Under the pieces are notes generated by a model, which saw only the letters and a list, made by a program, of their open reading frames with translations, had not been told where the DNA came from and did no database searches. Positions 36,501-49,414 of a stretch of DNA of 64,000 bases are shown piece by piece. The stretch comes from Dasyornis broadbenti. Lineage: Eukaryota; Chordata; Aves; Passeriformes; Dasyornithidae. The position numbers and the translations under genes were made by a program. The stretch spans positions 1,269,492 through 1,333,491 of the forward strand of contig VZRN01001305.1 in the NCBI GenBank assembly GCA_013397935.1, written 5' to 3'. The first letter of the stretch is position 1. Each line of letters opens with the position of its first letter.

Positions 36501-39500
36501 CCATTTCTCCTACCTCTCTGCCTCTTGATGCACTTTAGATGAATGTGGTAGAATCAGACCAACATCACAGACTTTTTCCTCTTTCATTCAGCAAGCGCCA
36601 ATATCATTCACCCTGTACATCTCCTCTGGTCTGGATAAAATCTGCATAAAAAAACAATCCTGCTTGTGCTTCATGCATTTCAGAATGTCACAAGTAGCCC
36701 TGCTATAGAAAGTCCTCCATAGATTTGAGGTGTACCAGAGGGAGTTTTGTACTAGAGGTGATATCTCCCTCTCATTGTGTTCCCAGTTATTTCTTGAAGG
36801 GGAAAAAAATCTGCCTGCACTCGTTTAACTGAGATTAAAAAATACTTACTATGAAGTCACTTTTTTTCATCAGTGCGTAACTTAGACATGCACTAACGTG
36901 TTCAGCAGCTCAGAAAGTATGTGCTTCTCAAGAGCAACTTTCATGTAGTGGAAGTTCTGTCTTTCCAAGAGCAACAATGTGCAGCAATAAAATTAAGAGT
37001 CAGAGCTCTGGAAATGCCATTTTTCCACTGCTAATTTGGAGTCTGAGAGTGAAACCTTGCCAGGAAATTGTACAGGAGTAAGAAAAACTCACATATGTTG
37101 GATCTTTACTTGCTAGGCACAGAAGCAGTTTGCTGTCAAAAATGATAGGGACAAGAGGATTTCTCTACCTCCACTAACAGAAGCAATTGTTTAAACTCAT
37201 CATGGGAAAGATGAGTTTTTAAATGAATACTCGAATGCAATTTTTCTTGCTGATGTGAGCAAGAAGCTGTGCAGTCAGTCACTGAGTGAGGTGAGCTCAA
37301 ATTAATTGGCTATGCCGTCAGTTGTTAAAATATGAAGTGGAGGGGAGTTTTAAGCCCTTGACATGCAGAAGGACCCTATGCTGAAGGTGCAGAGCACTGT
37401 TAGGAGAGTTGTGAAAGAGTTTAATTCATTACCCTCTGCTTGGGGCAGAGCCCAGCAGCATATAAAAAAAAAGTTAAGAGTAGTTTGGCATATGTGGGCT
37501 AGGCATGTGGACCAGTTGCCAAACATTCCAGTGCTGACGTTTGTTTCCTAAGACTCTCTCAAGTAAATCTTGTCTCTTGAAACAGGGATTCAGCTGCATG
37601 TCCTGGCAGAGATGCCTCTGGTGAGGTACTCTTGGATTGCACACTGAAGAATTTCTCTTGGCTCTATCCTCTCTCAAAGCCCCTTGGATGGAAGTGGCAA
37701 GAGGTGCCATGCTGAATGATCCCTGCCTGTGGCTTTTGACAGGGGTTTAATGGAGAGAATCTTTCCTGTGGACCCATTAGTGTATGATGAAGATGTCTGG
37801 GTTTTTATTGAAGCTTGGGGAATGAATCTCAACTGTTAAGCAAGATATTTCTCAGCTGAAACTGGAGAGCAGTCACTTGCTGGGCAACTCACTGGGTGTA
37901 CAACGCAGGCACACACCTGGGGCAAGCGTCTATCAGGAGTCAGCTTGGCACCCAAGCACTGGGGCAAAAGAGACATGTGCTGATTCACATTTTCCTACAG
38001 AGCTGTTTCTGAGCATATTGTCAGAAATAGGGTGCTGAAACAGCCTTGCGTCAGAGACGTACCTTCTGCAGAAGCCGAAATCAGTGCTGCTTGTTCCTGA
38101 GGTGTCTCTCAGACATGTTGCTGTGATGGGGTACGTTACAGGAGGTGCATACAGATAGCCTTGGCAGTGGAGGAGACAAATGAAAATTGACCAGTGCTAC
38201 CAAAATCTGGTGAGGAGAGATAGGGCCAGATGGTGCCAGCATCCAATTCTGGTACCTGAGAACCAGGGGACCTGCCCTTACTTCATGTGGTCTCAGGTGG
38301 TGCAGCAGCTAACAGGGATTGCTGCTCTGGCACAGCTGATGCAAACCTGCAAGTGACGCGCCAGGACAGGCTGGGAGCTCAGGGACCTGAGCCCCTGCAC
38401 TTGGAGGTTGTACTTGATTGCTGGTGAGTCACTTGGGCTGTGACAGAGACAAGTGCCTGCTGCATGCTGCGGGCTGACATGAAACTGCCCCAAGGCATTC
38501 CTCTGCAGCAGGCGGAAAGCCACTGTGAGGAAGTGCCTGCTGGCAACTGAGCCCTCAGCAGCAGCTTTGTGAGGAGGAAGGATCATTTGCTACCACTCTG
38601 CAGCTTTGGAAAATGGATTTAAAGAAAGTGATAGATCCTGCAATCTGCTAAACTATTTGCTATTTACTTGGAGCAAATCCTGCCTTTCACCTTTCATGGT
38701 TTACAGTTGTATGGAAGTTGTTAGCAGAGTCCAGTTTGTCATTCAAGTGGCATAGATAAATTCCCTTAAATTATTGTCTCTTTCCCCTCCACTTCTCACT
38801 TGTTCTCTCTATGACCTGAAATTACTGCGCTATATTTCAACGTCAAATCACCTTTTTGTCCTTTTTTTCAAAATGTCCCGCTTCTTTCATGACATGTAAC
38901 TGTATTACCCATCTCCAGTCTAGCCTGAGTAAGAAAACAGCTGCTACAGCTGCCCAAAATGAGCCAGCCATCCCAACCCAATCCATGTGCAGTTGGCATG
39001 TGGAGCTGCTTGGGGTTTAGCGCTATGTAGAGGGGCCTCCTTGAGCAAAGAAGTCTGGCAGTAAGTTGGGAGACAAGCACTGGGGGGAAGGTCAGATCTT
39101 TTTCAGCAAGATGGAAATTGCCAAAATCCCAGGGCTGCTCAGCAACCCTTCCCCAGTGTGAAGTAGAAAGGTTCAATATACCTGGGCTGCTCTAGTACAG
39201 CCGGAGGGCTGGAGCTGTGTTCTGTGAGTCACTCTCTCCTTATCATGCCCGGCTGCTGAAGCACTGGGTGGCAGCTCCCAAGTGAAACAGGCTGTGTTTA
39301 AAAGATTGTCCTTGTATTGAGTGCTTCATTCTTACCTCTCTTTGGATGATATCACAGCTTAAATATTTACCCTCTACTACCTTTTTACTACTGTATATGA
39401 AGTTCATAGGGGAGTGGTTTTGAGGGTGGGGAAGTGCATTTCTCTAGATGGCTGGTTGCAGCCTGCTTTACAAACCTGCTCTATTAAACTGGATGAAATC

Positions 39501-42500
39501 CCTAACTCCTCCAGTGAAACTTTGCAGTTGTGAATAGCTGAATACTGTGCGCTGGCTTCAGATGTAACTTGGCTTGCTGCTTTCTTCCCAGTCAGGGCCC
39601 TGGGGCTGGCAGGGATACGGAGAAGGACCTGCACTCTCAGTCTGCAAGGGCCACTTATGGCATCTTCTTGTGTGTTGCTGTCTCCTAGGACACTCCTCTG
39701 AGCCGAACAACTCGCCCACTCCAGCTGAGAGCCAAGTGTTTCCCCCTGTCCCTTTCCTTCCTGTCTCCACTGAGGATGGTCCCTCCTCTGCCCCCAGCTG
39801 CCCGCCCCCTCTGCCCCAGAAGAAGACAGTGATCAGAACTGTGTCTTCTCCAGATGGCTTTTTTGGGGGACAGGCATCTTCAGGCAAAGCAGCCAGTGCT
39901 GCCAGCCCCAGGCTGAATGTCAGCCACTCCGAGAGCAATGTCTGCCTCAGAGAGGAGCCTCCCTTCATCCACCCAGCCAGGCTGGGGGGCCGCCCCGGTG
40001 CCTTCTCCTCCTCCGAGTCGCTGGAGAAAAGCTCCAAAGGAAACAGCTACTGGGGCGCAAGCACTGGTAAGAGCACAGGGGCTTGCGGCCCCAGCAGAAA
40101 CCTCCAGTCCTTGTCTTCCTCGCAGCTCAGTGTGTCCAGCCAGGTGTCATCAGCCTCCAGCCTCCACAACCTCCTGAGCAACATCGACAGCAAGGAGGGG
40201 GTGTACAGCAAGCTGGGGGCCCTGTATGCCGAATCCTTGCGCCGCCTGGTTGCCAAGTGTGAGGACTGCTTCATGCGGGAGCAGAAGAACGAGCTGCACT
40301 TCAGCGAGAACAACTGGTCGCTCTTCAAGCTGACGTGCAACAAGCCCTGCTGCGACTCGGGGGACGCTATCTATTACTGTGCCACGTGCTCCAAGGACCC
40401 TTCCACTACCTATGCTGTGAAGGTAAGATCACATCCAGGAGGTATCCAGGCTGATCTGCATCTTCTAGGTGGAGATGTGTGCACTGTCAGCACACAATGT
40501 CTCGTAAAATGTCTGGTTTTCTTTGCTTGTATTTCTCACAGGCGAAGTTTGACTAGCAAAACCCCTTCCAAAATTGCCACCTTTTCCCTGCTGCTTGCGA
40601 AGGTTAATTTGGAGAAGGAGTTTTCATTGTAACAAATGCCAGTCAGATTTAGCTTATTGCTAAAGGGGTCTGAAACCCAACCATTTTCTCTCTCTGAAAA
40701 TATCTTTGTGCAAATACTCTGTTGTAAACTGGGAGGCATTCGCCTCTGATGACACAAGCTGATGAAAGGCTGTTTAAAAGACAGCATTTTTCCTCTGCCT
40801 GCCTTTTAAGTGGAAGCTCTGACCCAGATACTATGTGAGTGCTTATATGATCTTGAAACTACAGACAATAAGATACTGCAGATCCCAATTAAACAAAGAG
40901 AGGCTGACCTAGACATGCTGTGTAAGGTCAAGTCTGAAATATTTTCCTGTAACTCCACAGAATACACGTTTTGAAATGGAAACTTGAGGTGCAATAGTTC
41001 AGCTCTTTGAAACCTGGATAAGTAAGCTTATCCAACCCGTTCCGTGGACATCCTGTGGATTTTGGGTTCTTCATACATGCTACTACATGAATACAGAGAT
41101 TTTAATTTCCATTCTAACTTGACACTAGGGGCATCTTGCTGCTGCTTATTCTTCAGGTTGTTTTCAAAGCCTAAAGTAATTCCCAGAAAAGCATTGTCAG
41201 AGATGCATTAAGGAAGGAAAAAAAAAAGAAAAAAAAATATCTGCTGAATCGTTTCCACCATTATGAACTCTAAGAGTTGTTTTAGGATGTTTTAAAACAC
41301 CCCTAAGGGATGTTCTAGTTAAGTGATAGCTTAAAAGCCAGTTCATATCCTAAAGGAAGTACAGTCAACTGAATGGGGGCCTCTAAATAGACAGAATGAA
41401 ATTAGATGAAATCTTGCACCAATACCCTTAGTCCAGCACTCAGAGCTGCAGCTTTTCATGTGTGTTATACCTAAATCCATCACAACTTTCCTCCTGAAGT
41501 CTAAGAACTGTGTAGTGAACTGTTGTGCTTCTTTTCAATCTACAGTTCCCTGTGGCACACCCACCACTTTGCTTCTGCCTGCCATGTTAGGTGGGGTTCA
41601 GTAGCTCAGCTCTGTGGCTGTAGTGCAGGAATTCTTGCCAAGGCAGAAACAGCACATTTCAGCCTTTTGACAGGACTGCACTTGTGTCCCTGTGTGTGAA
41701 GTGGGCTTACTCTGTGCCTTTGGTACACTGCAGAGCATCTTAACAAAGCCAAAACCACTGCAACATGGCCATGCTCTGTGCCAGCATAGTGATGTGTATG
41801 TGTTTATCCATGTGCATGGATACAGTTCCTGTGTGCCACCATCCCTGCGGCAGCCAAATTAGGGAATGAATAATTGGGAAACATTGAAATTGGCTGATCC
41901 CTAGCTGCCCCTCCCGGCTTCTGGTATACATTTTTTGACATGAAAGAGATCACAGACCTATAGTTAAAATTAGACTTGGAGAGCTCAAAATGGGCAGAGG
42001 ATCTGACTTGAGCCAAGGAACCTGTTGAGGAGCAGGAGCCAGAGTCTAAGCAGTACACAGACAGACATGGCTATGTATAAAACAGTTTAAAGGAGCCAGG
42101 GATACATGAAATGGCTTTAGAGGAATTAAGCCAAGATATACTCCATGCCTTGGCTTCTTCCTCCACTTAGAGGTGCGTGACTAAGCCAGCCCCAGGCTTC
42201 TACTTGGAGCTTTCAGCATGAAGGGTGCCTCTGGTGCAGCCAAAGTGAAGAAGAATGGCTGGACGGGGAAGATTTCCCTGTATTCGTTTGGCTGTGGATG
42301 TTCTTCCAGACACTCCTCTCTTGCCAGGAATTCCCCCCCCACCCTTTTCCTATGCCTTACATATCTTTCTTTTGTGAGGAGGAACAAGCAGGTTTGTTAG
42401 CCAGAGGGCTGGAAGATCTGCTCTGCGTTTGGGGACCTCCTGTGTTATCCTGGGTCCCACTGCATTCATCTGCATTCTGCCTAACTCTCCAAAGCTTATT

Positions 42501-44810
42501 TTTCCACAAAGAAGCTATGGCAGGGTATTTTTGTTTAGAAAAGAGGACAATAGGGATTTGAAATGCCCCATCTCCACAGTATTGTCTCATCTGAGTGAAT
42601 TACCTGCAAATGCCTAGATTCAAACCCTTACTAGAGGAATACAAAAGCAGCCCTCTTCTTCAGCTCCTCTCTATTCTTGTGTATATTTTAACTGGGAGGC
42701 AAAATTGATTTCTCTTCCAATTTTGCACGCATGCTGTGACTGCAGTGGCACGCTCCAGGGTTTGAAACCTTTTACGCTGAGTTTCAGCCTGTTGCTTATT
42801 CCCGTGGATGAGACATAAACACATCACTAAATAAAGGGGGAAAAAAGTATAATAGAAATGCCAGAAGGCCCTATAAGCTAATGGACACTCCTATAATAAG
42901 CCTGAGTTTGAGTCTTTAATGCAATATAAAGCTAAAATACAGAAGAAAGTGAAGATAGAAGTCATGTGGGTTTAAGAGAATCCAGATTATAAAATGCTTT
43001 TTTCTCCCTAGAGTTTGCAGCACTCTCACTTCTATTGAGGCCTGTTGTAAGCTCGCCTTTTCTCTTTGGTGTTTTTTTTCTTTCCTGTGCTGAGGAGTAC
43101 AGCTTGTTGCTGGTTTCCTTTAGCCATTGATCAGAGGTGTGAGAGTAGTTGCTGACTACTAGTTGCTAGGAATGGAATGGTTGAGGATGATGTGAAAGTA
43201 GCTCCAGGGCTTAGGACCAGAGAAGGATCAGGTGGGAAGAAAGTGCTGGAGGCCTCTGTCCATCCCTCACCACAAACAGCACTATTGCTTGCAGTCACCT
43301 TATGTCGCATGGGGCCTCATCCAGGAGTGTTAACCATCTCCAGAGATGGAGACAGTGTGTCTTCTGCTACAAGCTTTGCTTTTCTCCCTGCAGAATGTCT
43401 CTTGGGTTGCAGGAGTTTATCTCAATGACATCTGTGATGTAAAAGCTATGTTGCTTCTGTTGGCAATGAAACAAAATCTTGAGAAGTTACTCATGGTAGG
43501 ACTACTGTGCTCCTTTCCTCCAATTACTGGGCACTGCCTGGCAAAGGAAGAGTGCCCAGAAATGCAACCCAGACCGGGTGTTGCAGGACAAAACCAATCT
43601 TCAAGCCAGGAGATAATTTAAAGTACTTAAGGGACCAATGTACATCCTGCTTCTACCATTGTCTTCCAGAGCATCTGCAAATCGCAGATTAGGATCCCAC
43701 TTCTCAGCTTCTGGTCTCTGCCCTGTATCTGTCACTGGCTGATGAGTCTTTTCTTTTGGTCTCTCCCCACAGATTTGTAAAACCCAGGAGTCCAAGGTAG
43801 CTGCTTCGTACTGCAGCCCTGCAGTGCCAGTTCACTTCAACATCCAGCAGGACTGTGGGCATTTTGTGGCCTCTGTCCCCTCCAGCATGCTGCTGGCCTC
43901 AGATGTGGGGAAAAGCATGCCTGGAGATGGTTTCCATCCCTCCCGCACTGCCAGTGAGCACGACTGTGTGGTGGTCATCACCCGCGAGGTGCCGAGCCAG
44001 ACCACTGCCGACTTCGTGAGGGACTCGGTGATGCTGCACCAAGCTAAGCCAGAGCTGTATGAACGTCGCGTTTGCTTCTTGCTCCTCCAGCTCTGCAATG
44101 GCCTGGAGCATCTCAAAGAGCACGGCATCATCCATCGTGACCTGTGCCTGGAGAACCTCCTGCTTGTTCCCTGCAAGCCCCCCATGAGCTGTGTGAAAGC
44201 CAAAGATGACAGACACTTACCCCGCCTCATCATCAGCAATTTTTTGAAAGCTAAACAGAAGACTGGAACTGGAGACTCCAAGCTGAAGAAGAATCAGGCC
44301 CGGCTGGCCCCGGAGATCGTGTCGGCTTCTCAGTACAAGAAGTTTGATGAGTTTCAGACTGGTATTCTCATCTATGAACTGCTGCACCAACCCAACCCCT
44401 TCGAGGAGAAGGTGCACCTCAGGGAGCAGGAGTACAGCCCTGAGGACCTCCCTGCTCTACCCAGCCTGTCCATCTACTCCCGGGGACTGCAGCAGCTGGC
44501 CCACCTACTACTGGAAGCAGATCCCATCAAGCGTGTGCGGATCACCGAGGCCAAGCGCATGCTGCAGTGTCTGCTTTGGGGGCCCCGAAAAGACCTCATG
44601 GAGCAGCCCCTCAGCCACGAGGAAGCCCTGCACCAGGTGTTGCAGAACTGGGTGGACATGAAGCGTGCCCTGCTGATGATGAAGTTCGCAGAGAGGGCCG
44701 TGGACACGGAGAGGAGTGTTGAACTGGAGGACTGGCTGTGCTGCCAGTACTTAGCATCTGCTGAGCCAGCCTCCCTCTTGCACACATTAAAATTGCTGCA
44801 GCTGCTCTGA
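24246..44810 (+). CDS. PRAG1: PRAG1 (Pragmin/SGK223), pseudokinase scaffold
   Basis: Five coding exons, 24246-24569, 25716-27550, 36221-36378, 39689-40422 and 43773-44810, have GT-AG borders and compatible phases (0, 2, 1, 0). They join to 4,089 nt, that is 1,362 residues plus TGA, close to the roughly 1,400 of mammalian PRAG1. PRAG1 is a cytoplasmic PEAK-family pseudokinase that binds RND2 and CSK, dimerises through helices around the kinase fold (SHED) and tunes Src-family and Rho signalling in cell shape and migration. Visible here are a Cys-rich N-terminus, a long disordered Ser/Pro-rich region with tyrosine motifs, a DPIYA motif (Tyr about 412), a Glu-rich stretch, six prolines, the SHED helix and a pseudokinase with HRD but SNF in place of DFG. 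The start at 24246 matches the mammalian spacing to LKMS; an in-frame ATG at 24213 would add 11 residues. A CpG island upstream is the likely promoter. Confidence 0.95.
25716..27550 (+). other. PRAG1: PRAG1 large central exon
   Basis: An 1,835-base exon encodes residues 109-719 and two bases of codon 720. The acceptor is CATGCAG and the donor is CCAG|gtacag. It carries the disordered region: CPPSYSMVGLHSLE near residue 155, the tyrosine block SEGGEYCSI (Tyr about 253), GDPIYAESTKRRK (Tyr about 412), and ITVMTAHTEDDHKTIFLSSP, a strongly conserved strip. Further on come SPAIPPKMSK, CRIEEEEEQEEEQELL (about 643-658) and six prolines (710-715). The DPIYA tyrosine corresponds to the phosphosite that binds the CSK SH2 domain in mammals. 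Reading past the donor gives a false tail with a stop at about 27,584. Confidence 0.95.
31227..31294. repeat. 34-bp unit repeated twice
   Basis: Two adjacent 34-base units differ at four positions. Each ends AAGAGCCAGGT. It is a local tandem duplication inside PRAG1 intron 2. Confidence 0.9.
33741..33780. repeat. 20-bp unit repeated twice
   Basis: Two adjacent 20-base units, TTTCCAACATCCTTTGGTGA and a copy differing by one C-to-T change. It is a recent local tandem duplication within PRAG1 intron 2. Confidence 0.95.
34130..34385 (+). promoter_or_regulatory. CpG-rich patch in PRAG1 intron 2, possible alternative first exon
   Basis: This 250-base stretch is much richer in CpG than anything within several kilobases, for example CCGGCGCCGCGCTGCGCCC near 34,273. 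It ends at GGAATG|gtaagg, a good 5' splice site at 34,378/34,379. A possible acceptor ATTCAG ends at 34,163. Spliced in as a cassette after exon 2 from that acceptor, the PRAG1 frame would hit a stop, so a plain extra coding exon is unlikely. Joined as a first exon to the exon at 36,221, translation could begin at the ATG at 36,234 and give an N-terminally short PRAG1 that keeps the SHED and pseudokinase. This is inference from composition and splice sites only. Confidence 0.4.
36221..36378 (+). other. PRAG1: PRAG1 third coding exon
   Basis: A 158-base exon completes codon 720 and ends with one base of codon 773. Its sequence LKMNPNNTELERVSNSSAES and the following SLSPPFRSGHVSFTAGS align in character with the mammalian block LKMN...SAESLSPSF...VSFT. 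The donor is A|gtaagt. The ATG at 36,234 could start a shorter isoform if an internal promoter is used. Confidence 0.93.
36379..39688 (+). other. PRAG1: PRAG1 intron 3
   Basis: The donor is gtaagt and the acceptor GTCTCCTAG. No coding exon, RNA gene or recognisable transposon is visible inside. Confidence 0.8.
39689..40422 (+). other. PRAG1: PRAG1 fourth coding exon (SHED helix, kinase N-lobe start)
   Basis: A 734-base exon encodes residues 773-1017. It contains a PPPLPQKK proline motif, TVSSPDGFF, a Ser-rich stretch with SSSQLSVSSQVSSASS, and then the helix SKEGVYSKLGALYAESL at about residue 940. That helix belongs to the split dimerisation (SHED) module that flanks the pseudokinase. ENNWSLFKLTCNKPCCDSGD opens the kinase N-lobe. 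The exon ends exactly at TYAVK, so the beta-3 lysine (Lys 1017) is the last codon. The donor is AAG|gtaaga, phase 0. Confidence 0.94.
40423..43772 (+). other. PRAG1: PRAG1 intron 4
   Basis: The donor is gtaaga and the acceptor CTCTCCCCACAG. A-rich simple sequence lies at 41,218-41,238. No exon, RNA gene or clear transposon is visible otherwise. Confidence 0.8.
43773..44810 (+). other. PRAG1: PRAG1 last coding exon (pseudokinase)
   Basis: A 1,038-base exon encodes residues 1018-1362 and TGA. It begins ICKTQESK, continuing the AVK strand. VPVHFNIQQDCGHFVASVPS is strongly conserved. The catalytic-loop remnant HRDLCLENLLL starts at about residue 1138. The metal-binding DFG is replaced by SNF (Asn about 1173), so phosphate transfer is not expected, as in all PEAK-family members. 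RLAPEIVSASQYKKFDEFQT matches the APE segment and GILIYELLH the F-helix region. The C-terminus ELEDWLCCQYLASAEP and the final LLKLLQLL-like tail form the C-terminal SHED helices. The loop between HRD and SNF is short. Confidence 0.96.
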
Positions 44811-45085
44811 CCTTGGATGTGTCTTGGAGGCAGCTGAGGGCTCCTGGTTGCCTTGTGGCTAAAGGTACACAGCCCTTTTAAATGTGAGAGGTTTGAATCT
44901 CAGCTACAAATGCACATTCAGCTCCTGCCCCACACTCCAATCAGAGTGCACAAGGCATGTTTAGTATCCCCAGCACTGTTAACTTGTGAGCAGGCAAAAC
45001 TGGGAACCTACCCCTATTTTGGGGGATTTTTGGTTTTTGGTGTGGTAAATATGGACTAATAAACTCCCACCTGCGTGTGTGCATG
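44811..45085 (+). terminator. PRAG1: PRAG1 3' UTR with candidate poly(A) signal
   Basis: AATAAA at 45,058-45,063 lies about 250 bases after the stop codon and is followed by GT-rich sequence (tgcgtgtgtgcatgt) that could serve as the downstream element. A longer 3' UTR using a later signal cannot be excluded. Confidence 0.5.
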
Positions 45086-48000
45086 TTTCTAATGAACTCA
45101 ATGGACTTGAGTTGATTTCTGCGCCTATGGGACAGTCTTCCGATCCCCACCTCTCCCAAAACATCAGATCCTTTTTGCTTGGGAACACCACCATGCTCCA
45201 GAGTGGTCTGCAGGGATGAATGGGTGGCTGCTTCTCCTGGGGAGTAAGGGCAGTTCACATAATGCTCCTTTCCAACGGAGAACTGAGGGTTTTCAAATTC
45301 ACATCCTTTGTGGGTTTTGGCATCCATTTTTCTTCTCACTTTCAAAACAAAAATTACTGCTTGTTTCTGTGTATCAGTTCTATTTTTCTCTGTGGGCAGT
45401 TGAATATCAGCTGCCTGTTACCTTTGTTAGATACTAATACAGCCTGGCTTTCCTGTCTGGCGGTGCAATTGTACAGGCTGTTGGATGTGAAAGCGTGAGA
45501 GAGAGCTCGGAGTGGGTCTGTTCATGAGGATGATGCTGCACTCTGGGAATTATCCCTTGTAAAGCTAATGAAATGGAAAATCCCCAATTCACCTCCAAGG
45601 CCTTGTGGGGGAAGTCAGGACCGGGTTGCTTTGCTTTCCCCATCCCTCCAGCTCCCTCCTTTCACCTGGTAATTCACCTGTCCCTTGTGTCTAACATTTA
45701 TTTAACTCTTTTATCGAGAGATGAGCTGGCATGTGAAAGGCTGGGGCCAGTGTGGACTAGCAGGGTCTTACTGCTGCTGCTGCTGTTTGAATTAGAAATG
45801 CATAGGGCTGGGTGCACTGCAAACATGCTTCTCCAACAGATGGCATGCAGGAGCAGCACAATGAAAGATGGAGACACTGGGCTGGCTCCCTTCAGCCCCT
45901 TTGCTTCCATCCAGACACAGGGCAGCCACTCAGACTGGGAGAGAGGTAATGCTGCTGAGAAAAAAAAAAAGGGTTTTTCAAAAGGCTGTGGGCTTCTTTT
46001 ACTCTTCCACCCCAACACAGGCAGAGATGAGCTGCCCTGCTCCTGACACCACTTCTGCAGTCCTTGGGGAAGGGCTAGCTTTGGGACATTTGGAGAGAGC
46101 CCAGCATCAGCTTATCTGAGACAGGATGTCACTAGCTGAGCTACCCTCCTCCCAGCTCTAACAGGGAGAAATCCATGAGCACCTTCTTCCAGCACAGCTT
46201 GTTCTTCTGGGGAATTTTAATTCCCCAGGTTTTTTTGACACTTCGTGTACTTTCTGTGAGTCTTTTCCAGGCTTCTCACCTGGATTTTTCATTTTTTTAT
46301 CTGTTTGGCTATGGTTCCTGCTGATGGGAGGGAATAGTTCCTTGGCTGGGCACCCATTTGCAATGAATTTCGCCTGATCCCCTTAGGGAGGAGGCTGTGC
46401 ACGTCTCTGCCTGCTGGAAGAATGTGGGATGGCTCCAACTGCGACCGCTGGGAATTTTTTATACACTGGCTTTCTTGCATCTGACTTTTGGGTCCACTTC
46501 CTTCCAGTACAGGTAGCAGGAGTTTTCTGGCTTGGGAGCCACTGTCCATCCCATGGATCATCCTGGACACATCACTCTGGAAGGTCTGGCTCTGACTGCA
46601 TGTGGTCTCACATGGGCCAGCAGAGTGATGAAAGAGCCAGAGAACCTGTCTGAAGGAGCCTAGCATGTTTTTCTGAGATAAGATGAAGAGATGTCTCAGT
46701 TTCTAAGCATGGATGCAGGGAAGAGGTTGGTGGCAGCTCTGCAGGAAAGCACTGAAGGAGACAGGCACTGGCCCTGACAGATCCAGGTTGTGCTGGCAAC
46801 GGGGAGATAATTTGCTAGGCAAGTGGCTTGTCAAAGCTTCAACTGGGTACTCAGTGGGACTCAAGAAGTAGCCAAACATTCAACCAGCCCATATAACACA
46901 AGACTGGAGCCATTTTGCATGCTGAGTTTCAATTTAGTGACAAACACTGTTACAGGTATTGGCAGAGGGCCTGCATGGTGTGGGATGTTCACCTGATCAA
47001 AACTCTTTCCCTTGAGTTTGGGCACTTGAGTCTGGTTCTGGTGTTGGTCCTGGCACCTTGCAGCAGCATTCCCAGCAGATCAGAGGCCAACAATAGGTTT
47101 TTTCAGCTATGGTTTTTTTAGATTGGGTGGGTGGCCTCCTGGTCTCATATAAACAGAAATTCTTAGCTCCAATCTTTCCTGATACTTTCCCCTATGCTAG
47201 CTCATGCTTTTTCTCCAGCCTGAGCAGTCCCAGGTTTTGGGTCTTAGGGTCAATGCTTGAACTGGAGAAGTGCATTAGGATTTCTGATGCGTAGCTGTTG
47301 TGGGGTAAGTGACACCTAAGCCTCAGCTGAGTGCCACAGCTGAGTTTGAGGACTTTGCTGTCTTATGCCCCCCTTGCCTGTGCTGTCCCCACCAGGCCAT
47401 GGGCAGCAGCTCCTCTTTTCCTGGCAGGCCCAGGAACCTCTGCAAGAATGGTGGAAGGGATAGATGATTCCCTGTGTTGCAGGGGACATAGCTGACTCTG
47501 AACCCTGGGGGCCAAGCGTGTCACCCACTCGGGGAAGGGGGATTGCAGGACATATCTGACTGGGAACACAGTTTGAGGGCCCTGTGCCATAGGGACAGTG
47601 CTGAGGAGCCATGACTGGGGGAGCACCACAGACCCCAGAATCTCAGTGGTATCCGAGAGATACTGGACCCCCAGTATCACTACTGGATAGGGAAGGGGAT
47701 GTTTTCTTGTCTCGTGCTGCCCCCAGGCAGCCTGGCAGTCCCTTTCCCAGTGGTCCAAGCACACAGGAAAGGTGGATGTGCTGCACAGAAACCGTCTTGT
47801 ATTTTGCTTTATTTGTGCAGGGTTTATTTTAAGAGCAAGCGATAACACTGGAAGGAAGCTTTTTCCATGTCAATTTTGGCATGCATGGCATGCAGAAACA
47901 GCCTGGTTTCACAAGACTCATTCTGCGAAATCCATGGAGCTCGATATTTGACTTTGCTGAGTAAATATTTCTGAAGGCCTTTGCAGTGCCTGCTTAAGCC

Positions 48001-49399
48001 ATTCTCCGCTATGGTTCTGCAAAATGCCCTTGCTTTTCAAGGAGTAGAAACAAATTTCCACAGTAGCACTGGAAATATTGACACACTGCTCATGCCTCTC
48101 ATTTTATATCATCAAAGGCTAGGCGGTGGAAGCTTGTGAGCCATAATGAAGCATGTGAGTCAGCATTATTTGTTTCATTTCCCTGTGTTAAACAAACAAC
48201 AGCCAGTTCCTGGCAATGGATTTAATTGTTTGACAATACCGTGGGTGAGCAGAGCAAACTGACCACTGTCAGAGCAAAGTCTGGGCATAAAAGTCAAACA
48301 GATGTGACTCAGAGACAAGCTTTAGGCATATAGTGCTGTTCTGGAAACATTTTTAGTTGTATCTTATTCTTTTCTTCAGAAAAAGAAAGCACATAAATGG
48401 GAAGGGAGGCTATTGAATAGGGCTGAGGAGGTCTTAACTGAGCTCCTGTCTCAGACTTTCTCTGTGACCTTAGGGAAGTTGCTTAACTCCCACCCACAAA
48501 GCAGAGATGATAGTTTCTGTGTTACAGAGCAGAATCAACCACAAACCTCAGAACTTTATGTTTGACTGTGTTAGGTAGGACATGAAAGTACCTAAATGAG
48601 GAAGAAATTAAGAAATAAATGCAGTGATTTATTAAAACATAATATTGCGAAATTCCTTCCTTTATTTTCAGGACCCACTCCCTCCCTAGCTTTTTGCTGC
48701 TTGCTGCCCTTACAAATTTGCTGACCACTGCCTGTAAATGGCCCACTGCTGCTTGTGGCAAAGGCCACAACACCCTCTGGATGATCCTGATTCCTTTGTG
48801 GTTGAGTTTTTTCCCTTTAGCTTTCACAAATAACAGACACAAACATATGCTGAAGAAACAGAGTGGCTTCTTAGGGGAAAACAGCAGAGGAGTGAACCAA
48901 CAGTGCAATAATATGATGGGATGTGCTGAAGGGGTGGAGCTGCCCTGCCATCAAAGGGGAGATGCCCGGAATCATCCAGACTTTCCAGGAGACTCAGGTA
49001 GCCCCAGAATGCTGGGCATCCCGAAAACGGCATTACTGCTCTGGGACTGCAGCTCAGAGCTGCCTGCCCAGGATGGGTGCCACCTCTCCCATGCACTTCA
49101 GAGCCTGTAGTGCAAAGCTTGTGGGGTAAATCAGTCACAGCACTGATATTTTTCTCTATCACTGCCAGGATGATCTCAGCTACCAGAGAACAAGCGCAGA
49201 GGTGGAATCCTCCTCCAAGCCCAGAAGAACCAAGGTAGCAAGAAGCTGAGATCAAACCCTTGTACTTGCAGGGACGCCAGGTATTCCCTTCTGAGTCAGT
49301 CAGCTCCTCCCATGGCCAGGAGGGAGCACGGTGGAGAAGTGAGTCTGCTGTAAGTTGCTGGGCCAGGAATGCCCCAAATACCTTTGAAATACCCCAATT
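45086..49399. other. Intergenic, no gene seen
   Basis: Between PRAG1 and the RNase gene I see no supported exon, RNA gene or transposon. A CTG run of about four units lies at 45,771-45,784 and an A run at 45,960-45,970. The 193-codon - strand frame at 48,824-49,405 has no domain and looks like chance. Confidence 0.55.
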
Positions 49400-49414
49400 C
49401 CTCATAAGTTACAC

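Noticed and set aside
40423..40632. Extension of the PRAG1 fourth exon past 40,422
   Set aside because: The conserved kinase strand AVK continues at 43,773 (ICK); the extension has no similarity and follows a good gtaaga donor.
48824..49405. 193-codon - strand open frame
   Set aside because: Long but without any recognisable domain or regular codon pattern; runs into GT-rich repeat and has no gene context.
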